DNA from: an uncultured Opitutia bacterium
Lineage (GTDB): Bacteria; Verrucomicrobiota; Verrucomicrobiia; Opitutales; Opitutaceae
DNA: 39,884 nt
Direction: 5' to 3'
Assembly (NCBI GenBank): GCA_903872425.1
Contig: CAIQKQ010000019.1
Coordinates: 1 to 39,884, forward strand
This document shows positions 39,801 through 39,884 of this stretch, in pieces; position 1 is the stretch's first letter; each line of letters begins with the position of its first letter. The notes beneath the pieces are model-generated. The model made no database searches. It was not told where the DNA came from and was given only the letters and a program-made list of their open reading frames with translations. The translations under genes were made by a program, and so were the position numbers.

Positions 39801-39884
39801 TTCGGCACAGGCGGGGTGTCTTCATTCCTCTTTTCCGTACTTCATTTTATTTATTTTCTTTTGCTTTAATTTTTCTCGCATCCC

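Overview
GC-rich window, most likely Verrucomicrobiota (Opitutales-like; inferred from gene content, not tested). Almost all of it is recognisable chromosomal housekeeping: secDF fusion/yajC, speA, a secreted GH29-family protein, miaA, lnt, ruvC, a TauE/SafE permease, rlmN, trhO, a DUF2293 protein, a MYG1-like protein, ppdK, an RG-rich unknown protein, a HAF-repeat autotransporter, tRNA-Leu(GAG), a DegP/HtrA protease, prs, lpxD, ompH/skp, bamA, dnaB, a YgjP-type metalloprotease, a compact biotin operon (bioA-bioB-bioDF fusion-esterase-bioC) preceded by a ferredoxin, and clpS-DUF2017. I see no CRISPR array, rRNA, phage or transposase gene. The best leads are: (i) a head-to-head pair of GTAG-headed hairpins with different stem sequences that keep their pairing (REP/REPIN-like) at 79-165; (ii) a secreted GH29 fucosidase homologue in which the expected fucose-binding His residues and nucleophile Asp all appear substituted; (iii) a long RG-rich protein of unknown function; (iv) a BioD-BioF fusion next to an unassigned alpha/beta-hydrolase in the biotin operon; (v) a large composite hairpin just upstream of bioA; (vi) an intergenic patch built from repeated short AT-rich words next to the tRNA.
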